From assembly GCA_022702545.1 (NCBI GenBank), contig JAHRBC010000005.1:4797501-4861500 (forward strand): DNA of 64,000 nt, in the 5' to 3' direction. The notes beneath the pieces were generated by a model. It was not told where the DNA came from. It worked only from the letters and a program-made list of their open reading frames with translations, and searched no databases. The translations under genes were made by a program, and so were the position numbers. Positions 47,524-59,861 of this stretch are shown in pieces (position 1 is the first letter of the stretch; every line of letters starts with the position of its first letter). This DNA comes from Phycomyces nitens. Taxonomy: Eukaryota > Mucoromycota > Mucoromycetes > Mucorales > Phycomycetaceae.

Positions 47524-48743
47524 ATGGTTAACCAAAGAAGATAAATTGCTCCTTGTCCTACTCCTGCTGGTCCCACTCCTGCTCCTGCTCCTGATATGGA
47601 ACAGATAATATCAAAGCTTTCCGAGATGGAAGGCAAAATGACAAACATCGAAGTGCAAGTGGGGTCTGTAAGGGCTCAACTCAACGTTGTTGTGGCTAGT
47701 AATGCTTCAGCTATTAGAGCAATTGGTGCATTGGGTAGTGCCCATAACACTGCTCTTGTCAACTCTCCCACCGTTCCTGTCGCACCTGTTGCTCTTCTAC
47801 CAGTTGTGCCAACCAAGCAGACAAACAACGATGTCTATGTAAGTAGCAAATTATATAGTATGTTATCAATTCATTATCTCATATACTGTGTCAGATGGCG
47901 ATTCGCAAATATATGTGGAAGCCAAAGTTTTCATCGAGAATAACTACAGAGATCTTGGCAAACAACAACAAGCCAAAGTGGAATACAAACGTTCCTTTCA
48001 ACCAAAGTCCAAACAAGGAGTTAGTTGTTAGGATCCTCAACTACTTGGAGCCCAAGTTTGAGAGCAAGGGAATGAGGAGAAGTGACTTGCACAAGAACCT
48101 TCATACCAACTTCAGGAGCCAAAGTTCCAAAGACAAGAAGTCTTCTTCAGAGAAAGCTGCCGTGAACACTCATTCAAGAAGGGCAAACCATGCAGGCGAG
48201 GTAAGATATACTTTAAATAACTAATAAATATTTAATATCAAAGAAGCAGTATTAACTGAGAATTTTAGAGCCTTTCTCGGCGCTTGAATGCTTACCTTGA
48301 CAATGAGGACACAATCAATGAGATGATGGGCAAAGATTGTGCCGACATGATAATAAAGGAGGCAATATCCAAGGGTGAATCTGATGTAGAGACGTCTGAA
48401 AGTGGCACCAGACATGTCATCTGCACTGTTTGCCCAGGATGGAGAAGTGATGAGGTAAATAATAATAAGGCAATAACTGGGTTACGTGTCTGAATTGTTA
48501 TATAAAATATTAATACTTGTATTTCAGTTTAATAGACTCATCACTATTGTTGACTCTCATGTCCTTGAAGGAATGGGTTTGCATTCCTATCAATTCTTGC
48601 CTTGGGTTTTTAAGAGTGTGTCAAACTCAGCGGCCCCAAATGATGTGGTTTCCCGCCTCCCACAGTGGGCTTTTAGACACAATGTGTCAGGAACTGATCC
48701 AAGCAGACAAGGCAAGAGACAGAAACAGGAGGTTCAAGGATAA
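47524..48743 (+). pseudogene. transposon accessory protein of E, early nonsense codon
   Basis: Exons 47524-47838, 47895-48200 (306 nt), 48269-48454 (186 nt) and 48528-48743. The two middle lengths equal those in A and B. It begins MVNQRR and then TAA at 47542-47544, where the relatives read MSNQRRNIAP. Beyond it the frame is open, with a coiled coil (IISKLSEMEGKMTNIEVQVG), KPKW, FNQSPNKELVVRIL, ISKGESDVE, a PGWRSDE variant and a C-terminus extended by about 20 basic residues relative to B. Translation could restart at Met 47596. It converges on the transposase of E. Confidence 0.72.
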
Positions 48744-49112
48744 GTTATTTAATAAAAGACGTTGTTCGCTTGATCTTTCTATGATCAAGCTCTACTGGTA
48801 TTTATATGTTTTCTAGCTAGGGTAAAGATATGTCTAAATATAATGATTGGTAACTGTGGCGGGTGGGTGTACAAAAAAAGGAAAGTCTAAAGATAGCTAT
48901 GATGTATTTGGTCTTCTAGCTAGTATCTATTTCAGGAGTGTGGCGCAAAGGCTGTTAGGAACCAATCCTAACACAATGTATAAATAAAGTTGTTGTTTAT
49001 ATTTTCTCACCCACTTCCCCAAGAACGTAATACCATCAATATATATAAAATATATTTTTTGGTGCCTTAATTTTGGTTATCTTTAAAAGAAGAAAATATT
49101 TTTTATTTTATA
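48744..49112. other. convergent spacer of E
   Basis: 369 bp, AT-rich, with AATAAA at about 48749 and 48982. No gene seen. It separates the 3-prime ends of the accessory gene and transposase. Confidence 0.45.
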
Positions 49113-49620
49113 TTAGGCACAGATTTTTTTGGGAAGAGGGATGACAAGCATTGTTTTCCTATTAGTTCAAGTGATTTGCTCTCCAATGGCAACTTCTAAC
49201 AAAATCCTATGCACTGGAAGAATACTGTTCAAGTCATCTGGAGAATGCCTTGGGAGATACACCTCAACACCTTCATTCTCTCGCGTTCTATCACAGGTTG
49301 TGACAAATCATTTAACAAATGCAAAAACATGTTGATTGTCATGAACCATGCGAGTCGGGTGGAGATCATCAACTGGTGGTAGCACGAAATTGTGTGTAAA
49401 GAGATACTGAATCTGGTCTGTATATGCATTTACAATGTTCTCATTGCTGCCAACAAACAGTGCTTGTATAAATGACCCTCCATTTCCTTGTCTGTTTGAA
49501 CCACGATATACTTGGCCAAGTAAGTTGATGGACTTCAACTTTGTGATCTCGTTATCAACAAAGGAAAATGGGGAGAAGGCGTGCTGATAGCTGGTAAGAC
49601 TGGGAAGGTCATAAGCATGC

Positions 49621-50000
49621 TGTTGTATCCAACATAATCATAGATTGAAACATTAACACAAATTACCAATATTGAAACATATTGAATAACCGACCTACTG
49701 GAAGGGCACTAAAGAGTGTACCTTTCCAAATACATTATTCATACGTAAAGACACACTAACAACTAGTACTAACACACTGGTTAATAGTACTAAGTAAAAT
49801 AACAAGTCATATCTAATAGTTGGTAGAGAGAACAGACATTACATGATATCATCATATCATCACTAGCACTCATCTCAATGTCTATATAAACGCACAATAC
49901 GAATAGCAATAGTCTTCATCTCATTCACAAATTCTTTCTCTCTTAATAAACAAAGTCTCACCGTACTCTTGTCCATGCTTTGTTTTCCTCTGATTTAACA
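49621..50000 (+). repeat. 5-prime LTR of gypsy3
   Basis: 380 bp, TGTTGTATCC...GATTTAACA. It contains tctatataaacgc as a possible TATA element (about 49881). Confidence 0.92.
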
Positions 50001-50051
50001 TTTTTTACGGTGAACTCTTTTTAAAACCAACTACAAAACCCAATTTCCATC

Positions 50052-53000
50052 ATGTCTGTCCAGCAAGCAAACAACTCTCCTATTTTGGCCGCCTTGAGTG
50101 ACCTCAGCATGTCTGAAGCCGCTGCTCCCAGCCAGCCCGTCAAGTCCTTGGCCGCCATCTCGCGTCTCCGTGAGAGACTCTCTGCCTGTACTGTTGCCCT
50201 GGCCGATGCCATTGAGCAAGATCAGCCTGATGAGGCCAAAGCTCACCTCCGCCAGAGCATTACGTCAATGGAGGGCGATCTAACCCTTTTGCTCTCCGCT
50301 CACGCCCACCTGGTCCGTCCTGAACCTGTCTTTGCCGCACAGACAGCCCACCAATCTCGCGTTGTCCCTCGTGAGCTTCCTGTCTTCCAGTGGCAGGGAA
50401 ACGAGTGGGATAGCACCCAGAAGACTTATTCCTCTATTGAGGAATGCCTCAACAAGTTTGAGGATGTTTTGCTGTCCTACAGCCTCAACCTCAACGAGGA
50501 CTGGCACCGTCTTCTCCCCATGGTTCTCTCAAGAGAACAACGTTCCTGGTTCGACGACTACCTCCGTAGTTCTCCCGATCTCCCTGGTCCTTTGCTCGTG
50601 GTGCCTTTGTGAAGGCATATGGTATCAACGACGTGGAGCGTCGCGTCCAGCTCACACAGGAGCTCATGATGATGAAGATGTCCCCCAAGGAATCCGTCAA
50701 TCAGTATACCGACAGATTCCAGCAGGTGCGCAGGGAAGCCCAGATCAATGATGATCTCCTCATGTCTGTGGCATACACTGGTTCCCTGCTCCCCGAGCTC
50801 TCCAGACAGGTGTCCCTACTACAAGTCAACATGCCTCTGGAGAAAAGAGACACGATCGACCAAGCTGCTTCCCTTGCCAGGTCCATCTACAGCAAGGTAA
50901 TCACCAGCCGCCCTTCTGGTTCTCTTGCTTCGTCCGTGACCTCTTCTTCGGCCACATCTGTCTCTGCCTCTGCTTCTCCTGCTCGTTCCCCCTCTGGTCC
51001 CACTTCTGCTTCTGTTGGCCGTTCCGCCGGTTCCTCTCGTGTGTCTTCACACAGTCATGACCGCTTTGCCGTCAAGCGCTGTACCTTGCATGGCAAGGGA
51101 AACCATGACTCAGAAGATTGCCGAGTTCTCAAGAACATCCTGGCCACCAAGGGTGGTAATCGTGTGGAGAAGCACGCCACCAACACCAACAAGTACGTTG
51201 GGTCCTCTCCGTGTCGCTGGTGTGGTGAAGTCTGGTCACCAAGACACCGCTGCTCTTCTGTCTCCGGCTCTTCCAGTTCTACGTTGGGCTCTGCTCGGGG
51301 CTCTGCTCCCCACTTCGCCGTCCGTTCTGCCCACGCCGTCGTGGAAGACCCTCTCATTCCCTTGGATGCCAGCTCATCCGAGGATGACCAGTCCATGGAA
51401 ATGGACTTGGAACAGTGCTCTCCTTGTAAGTACACGAGCACTAACGTAGATATCTCTCAACGGTCTACTCACTCTTATCTTGTTCCCATCTCCTTAGAAG
51501 GCGAGCAACTGTGGGCATTGGTGGACACCGGGGCTACTATCAGTTCGGTGAACACCAAAATCTGTAGCAAATTTGGTTGGGCCATACTTCCCCGCAAGGG
51601 AAAGATCGTGTTGGCAACCAAGGACGTTACAACCCATAGACTAGGAGTTACAAATAAAATAAATGTTTCATATAATGATAAAAAGATAGCACACTCGTTT
51701 GAAGTTATGGATCTCGCTGAGAATATAGATGTTAGTATTGGTACAGACTTGATGCCTAGCCTTGGCATTCATTTGTTAGGACTGGCAACTAGTTGGTATG
51801 GATCTAACGCGCCTCAGGCCCCTACTCCCATAATTGAAAAAGAAGAACCCAATAATTCACCAGCTGGAACACCTGCTGAACATAATACTTTCATGAAGGC
51901 TCTTTTACCCTTTATTAAATCAAACGAAGCTATCCCCATTTCCTCATTCTGTACAGTTAAAGAGTCTATCGTACGTCTACCTACTCCTCCAGGTCAGGTA
52001 GTCTATCGGCGTCAATATCCCATCGCTCTGCAACTTGTACCACTGATGGCCAAACACATCAAACAATGGCTAACTGACGGCACAATCCAGCGTGCACCCG
52101 TCAACACTAAGTGGAATAGCCCACTTACCTTCGCACCCAAGAAAGATGAGTTTGGCAACCCAACAGGAAAGAGACCTTGCCTGGATCCCAGAGCAATCAA
52201 CACTCTGCTGCCAGATGACAGGTTCCCTCTGCCACTCATTTCCGAGCTCTTCCACAAGCTACGAGGTGCCACCATATTCACCACTCTCGACCTCAAGAGT
52301 GCATTCCATCGCTTTAAGATTCATGAGGATGATCGACACAAGACCACATTCACATTCGAAGGCAATCAGTATATGTTTCGTGGATGTCCATTCGGCCTCA
52401 AGCCTTTATCATCCAAGTTTCAATGTGTTGTGAATCTCATTTACCATGACACTCCATATGTTACTGCCTTTGTGGATGATATTGTAGTCTTTTCCACTAA
52501 CATGACCGACCATGTTAAACACGTCCAAACCGCCGTTCAAAAGCTTACAGACGTCAACCTCATTCTTAATCCACAGAAATGTCACTTCGCGCAAACTTCT
52601 GTATCTTTACTGGGTTTCACTGTGAGTACAAGAGGTGTTGATCTCGACGCTCGCAAAGTTCATAATGCCAACATCTGGCCTCAACCCAAGTCTGGCAAAG
52701 ACATTCAAAGATTCCTCGGTCTCGTCAATTACTTTCGCGAGCATATTCCAAACTTGTCGCAACTGTCATCTCCACTCGATAAACTGCGCAATGCTGACTC
52801 ATTACAAGGGTTATGGACTGAGGAACAAACACAAGCTTTTTCCAAGCTCAAACACGCACTTACCCACGCACCAGTTATAAGCCACCCGGACACCAATCAG
52901 CCTTTCCTGGTTGCCACGGACGCCTCTAACACTGGAATAGGCGCAGTGCTCTATCAGATCATCAACAACCAATATCGTTACATTGGCTTCATGGCTCGCT

Positions 53001-54718
53001 CTCTCTCCAAGTCTGAACGTAACTATCCCGTTACCAAACGTGAACTCCTGGGTATTGTCTACGCCCTGACCAAATTCCACAAGTTTCTGTGGGGTAACAA
53101 ATTCACGTTGTACACGGACCACAAGGCACTCACCTACCTTCACACACAAGAGATCGCCAATCCTATGATGATTAACTGGCTTGACGTGCTCTGCGACTAT
53201 AACTACGACATAGTTCACAGACCTGGCATTGCAAATATTTTACCAGATGCTCTATCACGCCTTTTCACCTCGGAAAAACCGCTGGGGGAGGATAAAACCA
53301 TAGAACCCTCTATGAAGCATCCGGCAAAAGCAGTACAGAAACCATCACATGCCCTTCAACGAATGCACAACACAAGCGAAATGATTACACCACCAATCAA
53401 AGACAGACAGCATATCCTCAATCAAGCACATCTACTTGGCCACTTTGGTACAGATGCTATAGTCAATGCTATACACAGTGATGGACTCCACTGGACTAAC
53501 CTCAAGCAAGACGCCACAGCAACGGTAAAGAACTGCTTGAACTGTCAATGATTCAATGTCACAAAACACGGTTATCATCCGCTGAAACCTATTACTGCCA
53601 GTCAACCAGGTGAACACTGGGCCATTGATCTTGCTGGTCCATACACCACCTCACACAACGGCAACCATTATATCCTAGTAATGGTTGACATCTTCTCCCG
53701 ATTCTGTATACTCCGCACAATTCCCGACAAGACATCCTTAACAATTGCAAGACAACTTGTTCAGATCTTCTGTGACTATGGATTACCTAAGATCCTACAG
53801 TCAGACAACGGTACCGAGTTTGTCAATGAACTCGTCAAGACATTCACCCAGGCAGCAGGAATCGATCATCGCCTAGTGACCCCATATCATCCGAGAGCAA
53901 ATGGTGTGGCTGAGAAATGGGTACACACGGCAAAGGAAGTCATAAACAAGAGAACACAAGGAGCAAAGCAAGACTGGGATTTATACATCCCAAGTACGCA
54001 ACTGGCCATAAACAGCAAACATGCTAAACTACATGGCACACGTCCCTTCACCCTCATGTTTGCCAGACAACCGACCGATTTCTCTGACTACCGAAAAACG
54101 GAAAGTACACACACTTCTCCAAACTGTCTAAAAGAAAGAAAGGACCGCATCGAACAAATGGAGACTGTCGTATTCCCTGCTATCCGAGAACGTATCAAGG
54201 CCACACAAGCAGCAGACAAGGGAAGACACGATAAGGGCCATAATATCATAATGGAGTTTCCCAATGACAGCAACGTGATGATCAAGAATATCCTCAAAAA
54301 ATCCAAGACCGATCCAAGATATGAGGGACCATTCACAGTCAAGGGCAGAACAAAAGGAGGCAGCTACATCTTGCAAGACGAAACGGGCGCACTTTTATCA
54401 AGAAACATTCCGCCCTCGCAAATTAAGCTGATATCCCAAGATACCGTTATCTCTTCTGACAATTTCTACGAGATACAAGCCATCATTGACCATCGTAAAG
54501 ACAAAGGCGACTATCTTTACAGAGTACGTTGGAAAAACTATGCACCAGATCAAGACACTTGGGAACCAACCAGTCACTTCAACGATTTGAGCATTATTGA
54601 CAAATACTGGCAAAGACGAGGTGCTGAACAACCTCAGAAACAATCTACGATCAAACATAACAAGCGCACCATGTCATCCCAAGAACCTACACGATCCAGT
54701 AAACGCAGACGCAACTGA
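50052..54718 (+). pseudogene. gypsy3 gag-pol, one frameshift and one nonsense codon
   Basis: Gag starts MSVQQANNSPIL at 50052. Near 50580-50600 the frame shifts by one base and continues to 53551. That frame carries the rest of Gag with a CxxHGKGNHDSEDC-like zinc motif and CRWCGEVWSPRHRC, protease (ALVDTGATISSVN), reverse transcriptase (TLDLKSAFHRF, TAFVDDIVVFS), RNase H (TDASNTGIGAVLY, YTDHKALTYL) and the HHCC region ending CLNCQ. TGA at 53549-53551 precedes the integrase core (HWAIDLAGPY, QSDNGTEFV, GVAEKWVH), which is in the same frame. The C-terminus holds a chromodomain (YEIQAIIDHRKDKGDYLYRV, then WKNYAPDQDTWEP). By family knowledge the chromodomain directs integration to marked chromatin. 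Confidence 0.9.
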
Positions 54719-54797
54719 ACTCAACGAATGCTACAGTGTATCCTTACATATGCTCCCACAGCAATTCAAACGGTTGTTCCAACCTGGAGGGGGGTAA

Positions 54798-55177
54798 TGT
54801 TGTATCCAACATAATCATAGATTGAAACATTAACACAAATTACCAATATTGAAACATATTGAATAACCGACCTACTGGAAGGGCACTAAAGAGTGTACCT
54901 TTCCAAATACATTATTCATACGTAAAGACACACTAACAACTAGTACTAACACACTGGTTAATAGTACTAAGTAAAATAACAAGTCATATCTAATAGTTGG
55001 TAGAGAGAACAGACATTACATGATATCATCATATCATCACTAGCACTCATCTCAATGTCTATATAAACGCATAATACGAATAGCAATAGTCTTCATCTCA
55101 TTCACAAATTCTTTCTCTCTTAATAAACAAAGTCTCACCGTACTCTTGTCCGTGCTTTGTTTTCCTCTGATTTAACA
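54798..55177 (+). repeat. 3-prime LTR of gypsy3
   Basis: 380 bp, near-identical to 49621-50000. I noted cgcataatacg against cgcacaatacg, and cttgtccgtgc against cttgtccatgc. Confidence 0.92.
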
Positions 55178-55504
55178 CATGCTTATAATAATCCAGCAAA
55201 TGTGGATAATCGATATCACCAATTAATGTTTTCATTCCAACTTGCAGAGGAAAAGCCGAAGGAGGAAGAGACTTCACTGCAAAAATTGGTCAGTTTCACA
55301 TATCTCAAAGAATATTAATTATACGTGAAAGAAAAGATAAAATTAAAGATCAGATGTTTTTTGGTAGTTTAGACATATAGCAAAACGTTTTGTCAATGTA
55401 ATTGGCTATAAAACATATGTAGCATAAGAAATGAATACCAAATCCAAATATATAAAATAAACTTTGCCTTGTATTCCTCTTCTTTACTGTAAAATCTTTT
55501 AATT

Positions 55505-58500
55505 ATGGCTCCTAACCAAAGTTCAAGAAATACAGTTGAGTGCAGATATTCTGTTTGCAAGAACAAACTGGGAGGCTTTAATATTATATCCTCTCAAACA
55601 TTCAAACGACATATGAGAATAGAAGAAACAAAGAAAAACCTTCTCAGTCATAGGAGTAAGAAAGCTAATATAATTTTATTTTCCCAGTAAAATAACAAGT
55701 ATAATATAGTATTTAATGAAGACAGAATCGAAATGATTCATGAAACATCTGAGGCCGTTGATAAACATGAACAGTTTTTTGACGCTGAAGAATATGAAAT
55801 TGAAAATGAAGGTGAATTTGGTAATAGAAATAAATTTATTTTTTATTTTTCTTTACTAATTTTTATTTTAATATTTGGATAAAGATGAGGCAGCACCAGC
55901 ACAGACAAGGAACCTACCTTTTTCCAAAGCTGACACCATGTTTGGTGTTGATGGAGATGACTGTGTTCATGAGAGCATCTCTGAGAATGAAGAAGACAAG
56001 GAAGAAAGTGAAGATAGTGATGATGAGGCAGCAATTTTTGGTGAAGGTATGGATATCGTGAATTAATATTGACCCCTGATAAATAGAATCATATGAGCTA
56101 ATTTTTATTTTTTACACAAAAGATTTTTCTTTGGACCCACAACCAAAGTTGAATTTCATCCACCGTTTCATTGTCACCACCATTGCCCTATTTGTATCCT
56201 TGTATGTCGTTGATGAAGGAGCAGTTATCTTGATTGCCATTATCAACAAGATTCTTGAAATATTCCAGGATCCATTTCGTCTTCCTTTGAGTGTTCCTGG
56301 TCTCAAGCAATTGGCAGGTTATGGCAATTTGACAAGTGGGATTAAAAAGTATGTTGCATGCAGTGAATGCCATACAATATATGATATTGGTGTATCTGTT
56401 CCTTTGTCTTGTACATCAATCAAGTTTGGCGGCAGCTCTTTGTGTTCCAATCCGTTGTTCAAGTCTGGATCTGAGTCACGAATCCCAAAGAGAACATACA
56501 TATACCACTCTGTCATAGACTCATTGAAAAAGTTTTTTCGTCGCCCAGGATTTGAAGATGCAATCAATTCATGGAATCGTGGGCCAAAAGTAGATGGAGT
56601 ATTGTTTGACATTTATGATGGTATCATGTGAAATGAATTCCAGGACATTGATGGCTTCCCATTTGTTGATACTGACCGATCTCTCATGTTGACCTTGAAT
56701 ATTGACTGGTTCCAGCCATTTGATGGTTTTACCTACTCTTGTAGAGCAATTTATCTTGCCATTAACAACCTTCCTCAGGAGATTAGGTTCAAAAAGGAGA
56801 ATACAATTTTTGTTGGATTAATGCCAGGGCCAAAGGAAGCAAAGACATCAGAGATAAACAGCTATCTCCAACCTCTTGTTGATGAGTTGCAAAGTCTTTA
56901 CAAGGGTGTCAAAATCCAAACCCACCAATGTCTAAATGGTGCAACAATCCACACTGCTCTCTTCATGGTTGCCTGTGATATCTCTGCCGCAAGGAAAGTA
57001 TGTGGATTTACATCCCATACAAGTACAAATGCATGCCATAAGTGCAAACGCCAATTCTCCCGGTTAGCTGGAACGAGTTCTGTCAATTATTCTGGATTTG
57101 ACTTAAAGTGGCTCCTTCGCACTAAGAATGATAATTGTAAGGATGCTGAGGTCTGGAGAAATGCAACCACTAAGACTGAGAGACATCGTCTTGAAGTTGA
57201 AAATGGTGTTTGCTGGTCCGAACTGCATCATCTTGAGTACTTTGATGCTGTCCGCTGCACCATTATAGATCCAATGCACAACCTTTTCTTGGGAACTGCT
57301 AAGCGAATGATGGAAAAATGGGTTGCAGATGGAATAATTGACTCCAAAAAAACTTGTCTCTATGCAAAACATGGTTAAAAATATGGTACTGTCACCTGAT
57401 TACACACCACTAAAGACAAAGATTGCAAAAGGATTTCCTTTTATGAAGGCTGATAAGTGGAAGTCGTGGTGCCTTGTGTATTCTCCTGTTGTCCTGAAAG
57501 ATCTACTCCCACCAAAAATGTTTGAAAATTGGATATTCTTTGTCAATGCATGCCGTTTACTCATCAAGCCCAATATCACTGAAGACAAAATTGACAATGC
57601 TCATGAATATCTACAAAAATTTTGCCAAGGCTGTGAGAATCTTTATGATCTTGATCTTCTTTCACCGAATATGCACCTTCATCTTCATTTACATCAGACA
57701 GTTCAAGACTTTGGCCCTGTTTATGGTTACTGGCTTTTTGGCTTTGAGAGATACAATGGTATCCTCAAAAACATCCAGACAAACAGGAAAACCGGATTTG
57801 AATGGACATACATGAAAAGATTTGTTGAAGAAGTTCACAAAGAAGATTTTGCGCAGAATATACTTGAGTCTGCCAATGCACATGGTTATCTGGATATTTT
57901 CAAGAAATTGTTAAAAACTGAGACTCGTTCAGTAATCCCGCCCAGTCAACCTCATGCATTCTCCCTGTCTGATTTCATAAATGCCGCATACAACACAACA
58001 TCTTCTATCAAAGGCAATGAATCTCTTCCACCATCTGCATTTCCTCTTAGAACAAAGCCTTTGTCACCAATGCCAAGTCCTGATTATGATTGTCTTGTTG
58101 AACATTACCAAGTGGTCTATAATGACAGGTCAATCTCAAGTTGCAAAATCAACATGGACAGTTCTGCTTTTGTCAACGATTGGATTGTCATGCTGAAGTC
58201 TATCAACATTCTTGGCCAAGTATTCAAAGGCAATCATGGTAAAAAACGTGGATCATACATTCAGGCATTGTTTGTGGAGGACAAAACAAATGTAATCTAT
58301 GGATATATTGGAGAAATCCAATATATTTTTGTGCACACATTTAGTCCAGCATCCTTATCAACTGAATACCACAACCCCCAGCATACCTTTGCCTTTGTTA
58401 AATGGTATAAAACAACATCTGATAGGACTAGAGAAATGGAAGGCATTGAGATCCACAAAAGCGAGTTTTCAAGAGTTGATTTTCAAAGCATCCTACCTTT

Positions 58501-58600
58501 GCACCGAATTCTCATTCCAGTTGCAATTGTTGATTACCAGCCATTAAGCAAGATTAGCAAAAAACTTGTAGTTCCATTGCCACGCAAAATTTATACTTAG
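55505..58600 (+). pseudogene. CACTA-like transposase of F, nonsense codon and frameshift
   Basis: N-terminal exons at about 55505-55653, 55696-55815 and 55886-56046 carry a Cys/His cluster (CRYSVC ... FKRHM) and an acidic stretch (ENEEDKEESEDSDDEA). The main exon from about 56123 is collinear with C: NIDWFQPFDG, VGLMPGPKEAK, DISAARKVCGF with ACHKC, IIDPMHNLFLGTAKRM, FGFERYNGILKNIQTNRK. It ends VVPLPRKIYT. TGA at 56629-56631 replaces the Trp of DGAMW, and the run of seven A at about 57346-57352 marks a frameshift, after which the frame of 57338-58600 is used. Confidence 0.82.
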
Positions 58601-58693
58601 CTTTTAATATATTTATCTATTGGTCAAAACTCTTCAGCTATATTTACAATTTGCAGTTGATATAAAATATAGAGAGAAAAAGAAAAAATATAT

Positions 58694-59740
58694 TTATTCA
58701 TCTCTAATTGACCAGGGAGGCAAGATGGTGGACAGAGAAGTGAGGACAGGGACAACTTTAATTCCTCTTTGGATTCTAGGGGTCTTTGGTTTTGACTTTG
58801 ACTGCCCCTTTCTCAAGTCACGGTCTTTAGAAATGCGATCAATTATTGCCAAGAGTCTGTTTAACTGTTTTTGTCATTAGTTTTAACTTGTGCTGCAACA
58901 AATACAAATTGAAAATAATTACCTCATCACTTCTCCAACTGGGGCAAGCAATCTTTACAACCTTCAGGCTGACACCTTCACCAAAATCTTCAACACCTGA
59001 TTCACCATCTGACATGACCTCTTTTTGAAGAACATTGAGATATGCCATCTCATGAGCATTTCCTTCTTTTGGACCCATCTCAGCATCTATGATCTCCCAG
59101 TTGGTCTCATAGGTAATAATGCGGCAATTAAGAATCTGTTAATATTTTTAGAATATAAGATAACCATATACATTAATATTTTTCTTATAATTACCTCTCT
59201 CATTTGGCTATTGATGCGTGCATTATGCTTCTTGATAATGCCTGCCTCCTCTGACATGTTAACACTTCGGTAGAAGGTCTTGTAGTTGTTTTTGATTTTA
59301 GCAACTACCATACTTGGCCAAAATCCAGCAGCACGAGGCTGTGAGAGTATATACTCTCTCAAATATTTGACAATCTTAACATTGTCCTGATGATCAATCC
59401 ATTGATCAGTATTCCATTTTCTCCTGGCTTCATTCTCAGCAATCTAAATAGGATCGTTGGACTTTAAGTCCCTTATCCACATTTTCTCATGGATCAAGTC
59501 CTGTATATTTTTATTAGATTATATATTATTATACTCTGTTAAGATTATCTATACCAAAATGATTGCACTCATCTGACTCTCACTGAGAGAAGGCTGAGCA
59601 GGAACAGAAGGAGAGATAGTTGCTGGCAAAACTGGGCCAGCAGGTGCTCCATTAAAAACACCATTGGCATGAGCATTCACACTGCAAAAAATAAAGAAAT
59701 TCCAATAACGTAAAAGTGGCAATACTGTACTATAAAGCAA
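58694..59740 (-). pseudogene. transposon accessory protein of F
   Basis: Exons 59681-about 59556, 59500-59195 (306 nt, as in A, B and E), 59105-58923 and 58864-58694. The first coding exon could not be fixed, because an acceptor precedes 59681. The Ala/Pro linker (GAPAGPVLPATISPS), the basic helical block (ARRKWNTDQWIDH, YLREYILSQPRA), VMSDGESGVE and CPSWRSDE are present. TAG at 59444-59446 interrupts exon 2. The C-terminus LPPWSIRDE matches LPPWIIRN of A. It converges on the transposase of F with 93 bp between stops. Confidence 0.68.
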
Positions 59741-59861
59741 TGTTTTAACATAGGGTGGTTTTTTTTCCGACTATGAGACAAGCTACCTTGTCAGCTATCT
59801 CGTTGACGTGCTATCTAGTAGTGGATTTTTGAAATAATGTGCCACAGGTGAGGGCTGTTAG

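Larger units (their letters stand above)
49621..55177 (+). mobile_element. chromodomain Ty3/gypsy element gypsy3
   Basis: LTRs of 380 bp at 49621-50000 and 54798-55177 differ at only about two positions. The 5-bp target repeat CATGC is found at 49616-49620 and 55178-55182. A purine tract (ggaggggggtaa) precedes the 3-prime LTR. It encodes one gag-pol region ending in a chromodomain, which defines chromoviruses. It is inserted in the transposase gene of E. Confidence 0.93.
36729..55274. mobile_element. CACTA-like element E, split by four insertions
   Basis: The left terminus CACTTTCGG at 36729 is shared with element H (59862). The element then has a third-gene copy (-), an accessory gene (+) and a transposase (-) whose 5-prime part is lost at 55274, where F begins. 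Inside it are the LINE (37322-42740), J (43228-47114) and gypsy3 (49621-55177). Without them about 5.7 kb of E remains. Confidence 0.65.
49113..55274 (-). pseudogene. CACTA-like transposase of E, C-terminal part split by gypsy3
   Basis: Coding pieces 55274-55183 and 49620-49113 become adjacent when gypsy3 and one copy of CATGC are removed. The product matches the C-terminal region of B: SLPPSAFPL, INLLGQVYRG, FIQALFVG, NQHVFAFVK, ILPVHRILLEVA and VIPLPKKI. A TGA interrupts it near 49165, and the frame is further disturbed near 49310. The 5-prime part is missing beyond 55274, where element F starts. Confidence 0.75.
55275..59861 (+). mobile_element. CACTA-like element F, right end not identified
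   Basis: The left terminus CACTGCAAAAATTGG at 55275 interrupts the transposase of E. It contains a transposase (+) converging on an accessory gene (-). The third-gene region and right terminus are missing: element H starts at 59862. Sequence 59741-59861 has no recognisable feature. Confidence 0.65.
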
